NCBI GenBank assembly: GCA_002105175.1
Contig: MCGE01000034.1
Coordinates: forward strand, 190,001-254,000
Direction: 5' to 3'
Origin: Absidia repens
Lineage: Eukaryota > Mucoromycota > Mucoromycetes > Mucorales > Cunninghamellaceae
Length of the DNA: 64,000 nucleotides
A model generated the notes under the pieces. That model did no database searches and was not told the DNA's origin. It saw nothing but the letters and a program-made list of their open reading frames with translations. Each line of letters starts with the position of its first letter. The first letter of the stretch is position 1. The position numbers and the translations under genes were made by a program. This document shows positions 42,826 to 55,659 of the stretch, piece by piece.

Positions 42826-45394
42826 ATGCCGATGTTCGTATACAAGCGAGGTAAGATTCACACATATTATATGAATATATTGCATACTCATGAACTTTAT
42901 TATAGACGGTCGACAAGAACAAGTTGCGTTCGACAAGGTAAATAATATCAGCCAGGACTTGGTGGCGATTCGTGAAAACTAATACTGGTATCTTTTCTAC
43001 ATAATAGATCACTGCAAGAATCAACAAACTATGCTATGGACTGGATACAAACTTTGTTGATCCTGTTGCTATCACACAAAAGGTAAATGAGAATCGCAGA
43101 CGCCACATTCTCCCTAACTATGCTTCACTCACTCACCATTTGCTCTGGGTTGAATTAATTAGGTGATTTCTGGTGTTTACCAAGGTGTCACTACTGTTGA
43201 ATTGGACAATCTTGCTGCCGAAACAGCTGCGTACATGACAACGACTCATCCTGATTATGCTATTCTTGCAGCCCGTATTGCCATCTCCAATTTGCACAAA
43301 GAAACCAAGAAAGTGTTTTCTCATGTAGTGGAAGATTTGTACACCTATGTGAACCCCAAGACCGACAAGTTGTCCCCTATGATCTCTGAATCAACCTACC
43401 AGGTGGTGTGCAAGCATGCGGACCGTCTCAACTCTGCGATTATTTATGACCGTGATTTCGGCTACAACTTTTTTGGGTTCAAGACACTGGAACGCTCGTA
43501 TCTTTTGAAAATCAATGGCAAAGTGGCTGAACGTCCTCAACATTTGATCATGCGTGTGGCCGTCGGCATCCATGGTGAAGATATTGACTCTGCTATTGAA
43601 ACCTACAACCTCATGTCCGAAAAGTACTTCACCCATGCTAGTCCTACCTTATTCAACGCAGGCACTCCTCGACCCCAACTCTCCTCCTGTTTCTTGCTCA
43701 CCATGAAAGAAGACTCCATCGAAGGTATCTACGAAACTCTCAAAGTGTGTGCCCAAATTTCCAAGACGGCAGGTGGCATTGGTCTCAACATCCACAACAT
43801 TCGTGCCACAGGCTCTTACATCGCGGGAACCAACGGCTACTCCAATGGTATTCTTCCTATGCTTCGTGTCTTCAACAATACCGCTCGTTACGTGGATCAA
43901 GGTGGCAACAAACGCCCTGGTGCTTTTGCTATGTATTTGGAACCTTGGCATGCGGACATCTTTACCTTCTTGGATCTTCGCAAGAATGTTGGCAAGGATG
44001 AAATCCGTGCTCGTGATCTCTTTTATGCCCTCTGGATCCCTGATCTCTTTATGAAACGTGTGGAAGCGAATGGCGACTGGTCCTTGTTTTGTCCAAGTGA
44101 AGCGCGTGGGCTCCAAGATGTTTGGGGAGACGAATTTGAACAGCTCTATGAAAAATACGAACGGGAAGGCCGTGCGCGTGAAACCATGAAGGCGCAGAAA
44201 TTGTGGTATGCTATCCTGGAAGCTCAAACGGAAACTGGGAACCCTTTTATGCTCTACAAGGATGCTTGCAACCGGAAATCAAATCAACAAAACTTGGGCA
44301 CCATCAAATGCAGTAATCTTTGTACAGAAATCGTCGAATACTCTAGCCCTGATGAAGTCGCTGTGTGTAACCTTGCCAGTATCGCCTTACCTTCGTTTGT
44401 CGTGAACCGTGAATCCTATGATTTCAAGAAACTGCACAAAGTCGCCAAGGTGATCACCAAAAATTTGAACAAGATCATTGATATCAATTACTATCCTGTG
44501 GTGGAAGCTGAACGATCCAACAAACGACATCGCCCTATTGGTCTTGGTGTGCAAGGTCTTGCTGATGCATTTATGCTGATGCGCTATCCCTTTGAATCCG
44601 ATGAAGCCAAGAAACTCAACCAACAAATTTTTGAAACCATCTACCATGCGGCATTGGAAGCTTCTTGCGAACTGGCTCAAGTTGAAGGCACCTACGAAAC
44701 ATACCAAGGAAGTCCTGTCTCCAAGGGTCAACTGCAATACGATATGTGGGGCGTGACACCATCATCTTTATGGGATTGGGCAACATTGAAGGAAAAGATC
44801 AGTCAACACGGTGTGCGCAACTCGTTATTGGTGGCACCTATGCCTACGGCATCGACATCTCAAATTCTGGGTTTCAACGAATGCTTCGAACCTTATACCT
44901 CCAACCTATACACACGTCGTGTGCTTGCCGGTGAATTCCAAATCGTCAACCCATGGCTGCTGAAGGATCTTGTGGAACTGGGTGTGTGGAATGAAGATAT
45001 CAAGAACCGCATCATGTCTGATAGTGGCTCGGTACAGAATATTGCGTCGATCCCTGCACATCTCAAAGCCATGTACAAGACCGTCTGGGAAATCTCGCAA
45101 CGTACATTGATTGATATGGCCGCCGACCGTGGTGCTTTCATCGACCAAAGTCAAAGTCTCAACATCTTCATCGGCGTCCCCAACTTTGGTAAATTAACTA
45201 GCATGCACTTTTATGGCTGGAAGAAGGGGCTCAAGACCGGTATGTACTACCTCCGCACCCGTCCTGCGGTCGATGCTATCAAGTTCACCGTCGATCAACT
45301 GTCACTCAAGGAAACAAAGGCCAAGGAAGACAATGAAGCTGATATGGTGTGCTCGTTGGATAACAAGGATGCTTGTATTAGTTGCAGTGGATAG
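42826..45394 (+). CDS. RNR1: Ribonucleoside-diphosphate reductase large subunit
   Basis: Four exons, 42826-42850, 42906-42937, 43008-43082 and 43163-45394, give 787 aa, near the human size (792). All introns sit in the first 340 nt. The ATP-cone begins [20 protein letters not shown]. Catalytic parts: [10 protein letters not shown] (Cys about 220), [11 protein letters not shown] (Asn about 429, Cys about 431, Glu about 433), [21 protein letters not shown], and the C-terminal redox pair in DACISCSG. It reduces ribonucleoside diphosphates to deoxyribonucleotides together with the small subunit, in the cytosol. The ATP-cone implies dATP feedback. Codon use is highly biased toward C/G-ending codons relative to neighbours, suggesting high expression. 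Confidence 0.97.
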
Positions 45395-45560
45395 AAATTA
45401 TTTCCGCTACCTTTCTTTCCGCTTTCCCCACCTCTTATTTTATATAGTATAGCATATATCTCCCTTTTCCCTTCACCCCCTTCTCTCATTCATTTTTATT
45501 TTTTTGTACATCCTTTCTTACTTTTTTTTTCTCTATCTTGCTTTATTCTTATTATATTCT

Positions 45561-45566
45561 AATAAA
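45561..45566 (+). terminator. Poly(A) signal AATAAA of RNR1
   Basis: AATAAA lies about 167 nt after the stop codon, in a T-rich 3' untranslated region. Confidence 0.55.
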
Positions 45567-45704
45567 CATTATTCCTTTCATTATCGTCAACTTTTTGCCA
45601 TTTTGTCTTTGTCTATCTCTGATACCAATTGAACCATTCGTCGAATTTAAAACGGTCATCAAAAGAAACCTGTGGAAAATGGCTTCAGTGAGCGGCTGAA
45701 TAGA

Positions 45705-46154
45705 TTCAAATCCCGCCCACGTGAAGATTTATTTTCTCCTACTTTTTTTCTTTCGCTCTCTCTCTTTCTTTCCATTTTTCTTTTTTTCACCATTCATCTT
45801 ATTGAGGTTGTGGCGATGTTAGATTAGTATCAGGACTAGTTTAGAAGGGGTTTCTGCTCAGGGATTATAAGATGCATGGGGAAACCCTTTCATTATGGAT
45901 CTAGAGATTTCGCACCACCGTCATTAGTCTGGCTCTTTGAAATCTTCATTAGTTTAGTTTAGTGTCAATTTTTCATAGTTCGTACCTCCATCTGAATAAA
46001 ACATGTTTCTTTTTTCTGCTTTCTTCAATGAAAAAAAAAAAGCCTTATTTGTCTCTGTCATATCTTGTGCAATAAATCCCTTTTCTACTACCATCATTTC
46101 ATCAAAAATCATTACTTCAACAACCTTCTCTCTGACACCTAGTACAGAGGATCG

Positions 46155-46155
<1 letters not shown>
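45705..46155 (+). repeat. Dispersed element, copy 7 (internally deleted)
   Basis: Head AAATCCCGCCCACGTGAAGA (about 45709-45728) and pyrimidine tract. The perfect stem-loop is at 45844-45891 (arms GAAGGGGTTTC and GAAACCCTTTC). GAATAAAACATG lies near 45993. It then jumps to the terminal block ACTTCAACAACCTTC...GACACCTAG, lacking the long middle of copy 5, and abuts a T run. Confidence 0.78.
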
Positions 46156-46195
<40 letters not shown>

Positions 46196-46562
46196 GATTG
46201 TGAGGATGTTTTGAAATTGAATATAAAACATTGCGCACCACAATAGAACAATGTTTATACGAGTGATTACATCAATAAAAAAAAAGACTCAAGATTTCGA
46301 GTAAACAATCTAAATTTTATTAAGGCGATAATATCAAAACATACAAGGCACCATCAAATCACACACAGAGACAAAAAAAAGGGGGGAAGGGGGTGTAATG
46401 AAACATTTATACATTAATAATAATAATAATAGTAAAAAGGCAAGTGGGTAGGTGTAATAATAATGGCACTATAGATATAAAGTAACTAAATATAAAATGG
46501 ATAAAATAAACGAAATAGAACGGATAGGGAGGGGAGGGGAAGGGAAAGGTGTGAAAATCTAT

Positions 46563-49442
46563 CTATCCAGAAGGTTTCTGTTGCGTTGTATCGTACATTC
46601 TAATAATTTTGCCTTGATCTGTATCGTTTTGAGAAAAGGCATAACCTCGAGATTGCTTGAGCCGTTGAATTCGCCTGACCTTGCTCACCGCTGTTCGGAA
46701 TCGATCTGCACGAGGCCTGTAATCTGGTAAGTTGAATTTCTGTATTTCTTGCACATAGTGGTAGCTTTTGGTTCTATACATTCGTTTGTGGCTACATAGT
46801 ATATGTAAAAAAAAAAAAAAAAAAAAAAAAAAAGACTCGGTTATTACATATCCCATTGCCTTTTTTTTATAGTTGTAATAGTTATTTGGAGTACTTACTA
46901 TTTCCATAGATAATCACGTAATATACATATCAAAGGGACAAGGAGAAAGAATAACCAATAGTTGACATTTCCCCAAAGAGCAGGTATGATTCCCGAATAT
47001 TCCGAAAAAATTCCAAACGGTAGTGTAGGACCAACATAAGACACCAGTGGTAGGAAAATAAACCAGATCAGCATAGAGCCGGGAATTGCTAAAAATGTCC
47101 ATTTTGTCCAAACACTATCAAAATAAAAAAAGCAGAAAAACGTCAAGTTTTAAGTTTTTTTTTTTTTTTTTTTTTTTTAAACATCAGTACCAACATACTC
47201 TGATATGAGTGCCCCCTTCCATAGAATAGTCGCCAATGTGGAGCTAAAGATAGTCGTTCCGACCCACCATTGTCCTCCAGCGTACCCAGCAGCAAAGACT
47301 TGATCATTCTGAAATGCTGCCATGCCGAGGAAAAACAGTATCTAGAAATATGTACATATAAAAGTATCATTATTTTAGCCGTTGACAATATAATTCACTC
47401 CATATATTCATGTTTCATTTCTCTGTCGAGTCAACTTACCGCTGAATGATAAACAGCATTGAGAATCCAGCCCCAAAACCGCTTCTGATTGAAGAATTCA
47501 TTGGATTGACCGAGCATATACATCTGAGGATACTTGGCCAGTAATCGTGCGGACGTAAACTGATCAAAGATACCGATGGCCAAAGGTGGTAAAATGGTAA
47601 AAAAGACATTGAAACAAGACATGGTCCAAGATTCGTATAAAGTTTGTCCGGAAAACCCATTAAAAATCGCATACCAGAATTGAGTCAAATACAGCGTCAC
47701 GTTTTTGTAAAAGTAATAAAAGATCATCTTGGAGAGTCGCTGGTAGGCCCACGCCCCATGCACCAATAGGAGCTTTTTTAAGAATCGGAATTGAGAGATG
47801 GCGAAATCGGCACTGCGTGCTGCTTGAAGCCCTTCCACCCCGCTGATACCAACCCCAACATGTGCCATTTGAATCATCGACACATCATTGGCACCATCAC
47901 CGATCGCCAAGAGGATGGATTTTGTGTATTTCTTGACCAGTTTCACCACCAGAGCTTTTTGTAACGGCGACACTCGGCAACATATCACCGCCTTGCATTG
48001 CACCGCAATATCGTAAAACGTCTTTTCCAATTCTTTTTCCAATGCAAACGTCAATGCTTTCCCGTCAATAATCAGTGCTAATGGCTATATGTAAAAAAGA
48101 GAAACATCAGTTCCATCCTATTGTGTCTTCGACTTCTATATATATATATATTCTTTCTTGTTTGCTTGTTACCTCTTTGTTTTCATGCAATTTGTGAGCA
48201 TTAAGGTCCTTCAGTTTTTGATCCAGCACCGTTTTCGTCCCTGCAAAGTCGTCCGCCGTGCAAATTATCAGATCCATGGCCTCTGTTAATAGTTTGCAGC
48301 TGTAGCCAATGTTGATAGCGGTTTCTTGTCGATCCCCAGTAAGCACCCATACCTTAATTCCAGCTTCTTGCAACGTATGGATTGTATCAGGCACACCGTC
48401 TTGCAGTTTGTCTTCAATAGCCGTCGCCCCCACCAAGGTCATATTTTGCTCGATCATCTCTGCTGCCTCATCCAAAGCATCCGCCCGATTGGTCAACGTG
48501 GTTGCTGCTTTTTCGTAGACATGAGCCCATTGAGCATATTCTTTCTCTGAGATTTCACGCATGGCATAGCAAAGCGTCCGGAGACCTTCAGAGGCAAATT
48601 CCTATAACATTCAAAAAAAAGAAGGAAGTGAGTAAGGCGTTGACTCCTTGGAAATAGAATGATCTTTACGTTTTGGTATTCTTACCTCCAAATGACTCAA
48701 GGTTGCATTGACATAAGGACAATCAGATTTCAGTCGTTCCAAAATCATGGTATCGGCACCTTTGCAATAGAGCACAATTCGATTCTGTGGATCCCTGAGC
48801 ACGACCGACATGCGCTTTCTTGTCGAGTTGAATTCACATACATTAAGGATTTGATATTCGTGTTCATGGGAGTCAATAGTACAATGGATCGAATGAGGAC
48901 GTCGAGCATAAAAGCAGTATCCAAACACCGAGCTAGCACCTTTGACCAATGCAGCTTCGTCAGGGGAGGAGGCTTGATAGATAATGTCACCTGAGGTCTT
49001 GTCCACTTCAGGAATCACCGTATGGCAGGTCATCAGGGCGGTTAGGAAAGCGTGGATCACTGCCGCCTGTGGAGCAGCTTGCAGGTGGTTTTCCATTTGC
49101 TTGAATGAGTATTGTGCTTCACTGTCGCTGAATTCGGATGTAGGAGGACGATCAGGATCGGCATGGTTCGCATAAGTCAGGCCAGCAATAGAGCATTCCC
49201 GGAATTCCATTTCGTTGCAGGTCAGAGTGCCAGTCTTGTCCGAAAACACATATTCAATTTGCCCTAGTTCTTCGATCAAGCTGCTGCTGCGTGCCACGGC
49301 GGGCGTATCAGTTTTGTCGTAATAAATGTCCAAATCATTGTCGATCATGGTGGATTGTACAAACTTGACGATTTCCATAGTCACCATCAAACTAGTATAT
49401 AGCACAAAAGAGTCAAATCAGCATGATGCATGCATCCTCTCC

Positions 49443-49473
<31 letters not shown>

Positions 49474-51734
49474 GTGTACTTACCTAATAGGAATAAAGCT
49501 ATTGAATAGAATCATGAATGTCAATATGTTGAATCCAAATTCCCGTGCCTTGTTCAAAGTCCCAGGTATTTCGATATAGTCGAGTTTCGAGCCCAGGTTG
49601 TTCTATTATAGTAAAAATAAGGGTTAGGTTTTGCATAAGTCAATATATATGATATCTACATTACCATTGTGACAAGATTTCCAATAGAGCATACCACGCT
49701 CATGATGACAAGCATAGTAAATAAATACATGATATTTCTGTTGGTGATATGGGTCACATTTGATGCCTTGGTAGGCTTTTTGCTATGTAAATACCGAAAG
49801 AGTGGAAAAAAAAAAACGAGTCAACATGTGCTTGTTCAATATAGCTTGAGATTTTCTTACCTAGAGTTCAACATGAGTTTTGTTTCATGACCAGTAAATA
49901 CGACCAAACCGTAAATCCAACTTGTATTTCGTAATTGAGCTCCACGTAAAAGCACTTTGCTTGGATCTAACGCGAAGTCCCTTTGAGAATTGTTGTCTGA
50001 AGGTAAGGTAATGGTGCCATCATAGTTGTAGAGCCGATTATTGGGTTGTTCCGATTGGACAACACCGGAGAATTCAGACAGTAATTTTGGTGAAATGAAG
50101 GGGGCAGTTTCCGGTAAAGCTTGTTTGATTTTGAGATTGACTTCACTACATGATCAAAAAAAAAAAAAAAAAAACCACGGAATGAATATGAAAGCCTTTT
50201 TTTTGTTTCGGCCCTATATTGATTTCCCAGTTTACCCATCCAAATTGCTTGTTTCAATATAACATAAGCCTTCAGGTTCCGAGCTACTGATCAAGATCAA
50301 ATCTGCAGGGAAGAAATCGCCACTTTCCACCCGACAAATATCACCAACCTTGACATCCTTCCATTTGTTTTCCACAAACTGATCCCCGTTGTATATCTTG
50401 CATTTTCGTCCATTCAATTCAGAATCCGATCTGTGAACGCCCTATACACATACATAGATAAAAAAAAATAAAAAATCGACACAAGTTAGATTTTTCAGAT
50501 TCATTTGATCATTAAACCCAAATATGGAATTCCCCTTTCCTCCTCCTCAGGAGACAAAGGAGGTAGGTGTATGTAAGAAAACGGGAGGAGGGGAAGGGTA
50601 TCAAAATAATAAGAAGGGATATATTTTATATGCCCAGGCACTTTTGTCTACTTACATAATCTTCCAGTATTTCTTTGACGGCAGTAATCAAAAGTACAAT
50701 CACCAAAGGTACCAAGGTAGTCCATCGAGAAGTGGGCGAAATGTTAGGAATTTGCTATAAGATAGAATATTAAGTGAGCGACGGAAGTATTGTTTTGTTA
50801 TACAATCACACACATATCATATACATTGACCCCCCCTCCCCCCTTATAACACAACATCAGGCCTCCGTCCCCCAATTCAATCATTGAAATCTCAATTCGT
50901 TACCTGTATTCCAGATATAAATAAAAAGAAGAGGTTGGCTGATTTACTGAATTCCACGTACAAGAATTTGGGTAAAAACGATACAATGTTGTATTTGGCA
51001 GTTGAGACGCGGTTATGTAAAAACTGTGATTGTTGATTCAAAACTGAATTGTTGACATGGATGATTCGTGGTGTTTGATCACATCGATTGCGACGAGTTA
51101 ATTGCTGGTATAAAGATATAAGAGTTGAGGTCCACGTTGATAAGAAGAAGGACGATTCATGATGAGATTGCTGTTGTAGTCGCATCTTTTTCGATGCTGC
51201 TGACGATGATGATGAAGAAGAAGATGAATTGCGCCTGCTAGATGTCTTTATTATACTGCTACTGCTATGGTTCGTATTGTTGATTTTGGCGGTGGTGTAT
51301 AATGATGGATCAACTTGGCTGCTACATATCATCGTTTTATCGTCGTCATAGGATGGTTGGCTATCATGTTTATTTCTACCAAAGGAGCGTTCCAGCATTT
51401 CAGTTGATTCATTGTCATTGCCATACATATGGGAATGGTACGTTGGTATTAACGAGAACGAGGAGTCTTGAATAGGTAACTCTGATGAATAGAGTGGTCG
51501 AGATGCAGTGGAATGTTGTTGGTGTTGTTGTTGTTGTCTATGTGCTGGTTGTGTGCTGTTTAATAGCTGTTCTACATCTATTTGCATTTAAACACGTAAG
51601 GAGAATAAAGAATATTAGTTTATTATTCATGACTTGATGAAATGAAGGGAGAATCTGTATTAGTACTTGAGTAAATTACCTTGTGTTTCATTCATTGTTT
51701 GCAAGTCGATACCAGAGTTGCTTGATGAGGCCAT
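46563..51734 (-). CDS. DRS2: P4-type ATPase, Drs2-like aminophospholipid flippase
   Basis: Thirteen exons: 51734-51680, 51577-50904, 50754-50656, 50441-50236, 50145-49861, 49782-49665, 49602-49484, 49391-48686, 48601-48173, 48084-47440, 47341-47199, 47114-46899, 46791-46563; they total 1307 aa with every phase consistent. Parts seen: RIIHVNNS and [20 protein letters not shown] near TM1, [17 protein letters not shown] (actuator), [15 protein letters not shown] (phosphorylated Asp), [28 protein letters not shown] and [15 protein letters not shown]. The C-terminal [16 protein letters not shown] block is the Drs2-type regulatory tail. Drs2 with Cdc50 moves phosphatidylserine to the cytosolic leaflet at the trans-Golgi. 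The N-terminus is Gln/Ser-rich. Confidence 0.96.
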
Positions 51735-53810
51735 GATGCAAAGAGGTGATTGTGAGAGAAGGGTATATGTTCCAAGATTAGGAAAGTATTGAGGGAGGGG
51801 TGCAAAATGAGCTTACAGTAAGCTAACTAGGATGGAAAGGATATATATTAAGAAAATGTATTGATATACGGTTGGTATAATATGAAAAGGAATTAATGGG
51901 TATTGGAAAGGGGCATGGACAGCATAAATGTGAGGAAGAATGAGGAAGAAAGAAAGAAGCGAAAAAAAAACTATGCAAGCGCTCTTTTTGTCTGGACCGA
52001 AAAAAAGTGCAATCAGAAAAAAAGGACAGGTTACACCAAGTCTTTCAATAGTTCCCCTTCGATCATCGCACTTGATCATACTTATCACGGTACTGATCAG
52101 TCCATCAATAAAAAAAAGGAGTCGAATTTGCAGTACAATAAAGCACTGATGCTTCTTTAAATAAGGAGGACTAAATATTTTAGATGGCGGTGTTTCAAAC
52201 AACTGGTTGTTGGTTGCTTTTTAGCACTCATTATAGAAGTGAAATGCCCAATCTTACACATCTCCATCAAAGAAGAAGCACTTGGGTCCCAAGAGGTAGT
52301 CCACTCAAAATAAGAAATACAATAGTGCAATTGGCAATTAGTTTCCTTTACCCCCATTGTTAGACCTTATTTTGATTGACCACTAAAGTCCGATATCAAC
52401 GAATCCTACTCACCCCCTCCGTCAAATTTAGACTTCAACAAATCACCCCCCTCCTGATACCCTTGCGCCCATGAAAAATTTAGATAAATCATTGCTTTAT
52501 CTCAAAAATAAATAAATAAAAGGTAGAACAAAAGCCACCAACGCTACAAATAAAAAAAGATGGGTCTAAGAACGTGATTTTTATTAAAAATCATACTAGT
52601 AACTGTAGAAGATTGTAGTTTAGGTTGTGGAAAGTGTATAGTGAGTGTATGGACTAATGGTGGCGGAGGAGATGGATGTAGTGAGGTAGCGGTGCCTTTT
52701 GTAAAATAGGCATAACGTAAGATAGACTATGACAGTTTAACTAAAGGAAAATTTTTCTACGGTATGGAAGTTACACGGGCGAAGGTAAACCAATATATTC
52801 AGAGTTGCAACTGAAGATTTGATAGGACTTTTGCATTGTCAGACAAGCCAGCGTAAATCATGCAAGGCAAAATAACAAAAGAAAACATAACAAAAGAATG
52901 AAAAATGAATAAGTTTATTTCAAATATAAAGAGGTATAATATATACGATGCTATTCTATAGCGTGTAGGTGATAATAAAACGAAGTGAGACAGGGGAGCA
53001 AATAAGTATACGAGAGTGGCAGAGGCAGACAGAGAGTGTGTGCCTGTTGTCACCACGATATCAATAACCATCATATTGCGTCACGAAAGCAAACTAGAAC
53101 ATATGTCCCACGAGAAAAACCAAAGAGGAAAAGTGTGTCAAATACAGATAATATATACGTGTGAAGGAAGCATTAGTTTACTTATACTGCTAGGATACCA
53201 TAAGGGAAGCAAAATGGTATTAATCAACGCAGACAACTAGTAGACAATCCAACAAGGGATCATATTGATACTTCCACTTCCCACTCCCAACAGGAAATAC
53301 CTGTTTAGGTTTTTCTCGAGAATATCTCAGGGCACTGACCACCACAGAAATTCACCCTTATTCCTTTCTTGTCATGATAAATAGAAAAAGCCAAAAAGAA
53401 TCCTCCGCTAATTTTTTCAGCCGAAAAAATGGTCAAGTTTAAACCCCGTCTACACGTGGAATATATTCCGCCTCCTTTTAGTCTCCACTCTTTGCATTCG
53501 ACCTTCTTACCTTACTAGTTTCCCTCAGCATATCATTACTACCTGGGGACAAACCGGGAATCTCCTGATTTGCAGTCTCCTATAAAAAAAAAAAGCACAA
53601 TGTAAACCCCATCAACACAGGGTTTCTTCTCACCCTTCTTCCACTATTTGTCCATTCAGCCATAAAAGTGCCCAAAGAAAACGATCTCTAATGCGCAGGT
53701 AACATTCATATTTTTAGGCCATTCTACTTGTACTCTTTTACTTACAACGCTGTTTCTTTTCTTTTTTTTTTTTTTTGTGTGTTATTTAGGCTACTAGGAC
53801 GACGCGGATG

Positions 53811-54469
53811 TTAGCTGCTGGAGTGTACTGAATTATTGCGCACATACTGTTGAACAATTTCCTGGTATCTCAAAACAACCCTCTTACTTCTACCTGCCTC
53901 GAGATCTACTCTTCCTGGAAAGAATTTATCCTGAAAATGAATGTATCCAACGAAAGTTATGTTCTTTGAGGAGTGAAGGGAAGGTAATAGGAAAAAAAAA
54001 CATTGTTTGGAGCGCGTAATTATCCTCAAGCATGGCTCGTATACTCACACTTTGCTTAATTCCATTTGTAGAAAAATGGTGACTCGGACGCTCTTGCTAA
54101 ATTAATATCAACAATTCTTTGGAATCACAGGAGCCTCTTTTTGACGAAAGATAAAGATACCGTCTACAAATACTTCATGAAACAATTTCCTCCTCCAATC
54201 TGAGAATTTATCTGAATTGATCGATGATACTTGGACAACCATCTGCAATGTAAGTGAAAGAATCAAAAACGAAGGTGAGGATGGTAGAAAAATATGAGTG
54301 ATATGATCTCTCTCTAACACAAAACTGATATTGATAGGTATAAAAAAAAAAAGAACAACCAATTCAATATGGCCTGGACGATTTGCACAAACTATACATT
54401 GACTCGTCTTTGATGCAGATGATTAGAAATTTTCTGAGGGTCAAGGAATATAGGTAAATGCTCCGCCAT
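53811..54469 (-). CDS. Small orphan protein, four exons
   Basis: Exons 54469-54398, 54242-54174, 54096-54049 and 53930-53811 join entirely at phase 0 to give 102 aa: MAEHLPIFLDPQKISNHLHQ..., VSSINSDKFSDWRRKLFHE, QERPSHHFSTNGIKQS, then DKFFPGRVDLEAGRSKRVVL...NNSVHSSS and a stop. Donors are GTATAG, GTATTT and GTGAGT; acceptors TGCAG, TTTAG and TTCAG. The frame is protein-like (Arg, Trp, Asp content) rather than A/T noise. It has no recognised family, TM segment or signal peptide. It could be an orphan gene or a relic; the first intron is long (155 nt). Confidence 0.4.
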
Positions 54470-54559
54470 ATTCTCGGAACACCATTTCAAATCAGAGGCA
54501 TTCTGAGAAATGCAACGGAAAAGTCATGGTCATTTTGTTTGGATTTTTAATTTGGCACT

Positions 54560-54680
54560 ATTATTAGATTAGTCTTATCTTAGCTTAGTATATGAATCAA
54601 TCATTAGTATGTCTTGGTATTAGCTGTCATAGTGTATGTCTACATCCGAATAAAACATGTCTTGGCTCATTTTATCATTG
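54560..54680 (+). repeat. Dispersed element, copy 9 (fragment)
   Basis: Only the first AATAAA module is recognisable: CTTAGCTTAGTATATG, CATAGTGTATGTCTACATCC and GAATAAAACATGTCTTGG line up with the same stretch of copies 5 and 7. The stem-loop and head are not recognisable. Confidence 0.45.
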
Positions 54681-55659
54681 GCCTCTCTGTTATTCGTTTA
54701 TAGTGTTTGTTTTGTCGCATAGGGATGTAGGTACGGTGGAAAAAAAACTGGTGTGTTTGTGTGTGGAAGAAAAAAAAATAGGTATGATATTTTTTTTTTT
54801 TTTTCGCTGCTCTTCGTCTTTGCTTTACCTCTCCTCAAAGCTCTCAAAACTTGCAGAAGTTGTGACAAAAACCACATGCTTAAAATTTTGGCGTCAGAAT
54901 AGTTGCACCTCATTATACAATCTTGGCACATGATAAGCTCTAGGCCTAATCTTAATTTTTTTTCCCCCTGGACAGAGTGATGATGACTGGGAGTGGGGCC
55001 TCATTGAGAGCGCTTACCTGAGATTGAAATATCTCGTTTCCTTTTGGAAAGGAAAGAAAAAAAAATTTAGAGGAACGTCATCGAAAAAAGGGAGGCGGGG
55101 GAGAACCAAAGAAGAAAAAGAAAAAAAAAGGGTGAACAAGCAGTCAGACAAAAGGAAAAAGAAGGAATAAAAAATACAAACGGCGATGGACAGGGTCTTT
55201 CCAAAATGTTTATGTAATCCATCTTCACCAATCAAACGCCGTTATTTGATTATGAAAGCGAACACCATCTTTTTGTTTACGATACCGACCGTCTTTGTCA
55301 TCTCCTCCGTCCTTCTTTTTTATTATACAATTTCCTTACGAATAGGTTTTAATATTATGGAAGTGCTGCTATTAAGTACAAGATTTCATTTGATTAGAAT
55401 GAATTAGGTTGATGAACAAAAGAGTTTTACTAGGGGTCTCATCTGAATCGTGGGGGGGATATACACATCCACTAGGCGGGGTTGGAAACTAAAACCGAAG
55501 CATTGCGCTAAGAGTAGGATCACGTTGTGGATTTTTTTTTGTTTTTCCTTTAAAGCCTCTTTTCTTTTCTTCCGCTCTTTCCTTTCTTTTCCTCTTTTTT
55601 TTTTTTTTTCTCTTCATATTTTTTTCCCTTTTACCACCAACTAAAACCTATTCCATACA

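Larger units (their letters stand above)
45395..46562. other. Intergenic gap with repeat copy 7
   Basis: The RNR1 3' region is followed by repeat copy 7 (about 45705-46155), a long T run (46158-46193), and A-rich DNA leading into the Drs2-like stop. No gene is seen. Confidence 0.55.
51735..55659. other. Intergenic gap with one orphan gene candidate and a repeat fragment
   Basis: The largest gene-poor stretch. It contains the four-exon candidate at 53811-54469 and an element fragment at about 54560-54680. Near 53450, TTTAAACCCCGTCTACACGTGGAA resembles a decayed element head, but the stem-loop is absent. The remainder is A/T-rich. The last 200 nt are T/C-rich before the deaminase start. Confidence 0.5.

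Noticed and set aside
43391..44737. Long minus-strand frames opposite RNR1
   Set aside because: Shadows of a highly codon-biased gene; RNR1 motifs on the plus strand explain the sequence.
45841..45876. Short frame MHGETLSFWI inside element copies
   Set aside because: It is explained by the conserved stem-loop arm and is broken or extended in copies 5 and 8; no evidence of coding selection.
53446..53470. Additional element head near 53450 (TTTAAACCCCGTCTACACGTGG)
   Set aside because: Resembles the head but lacks the pyrimidine tract, stem-loop and AATAAA modules in either direction; too weak to call a copy.
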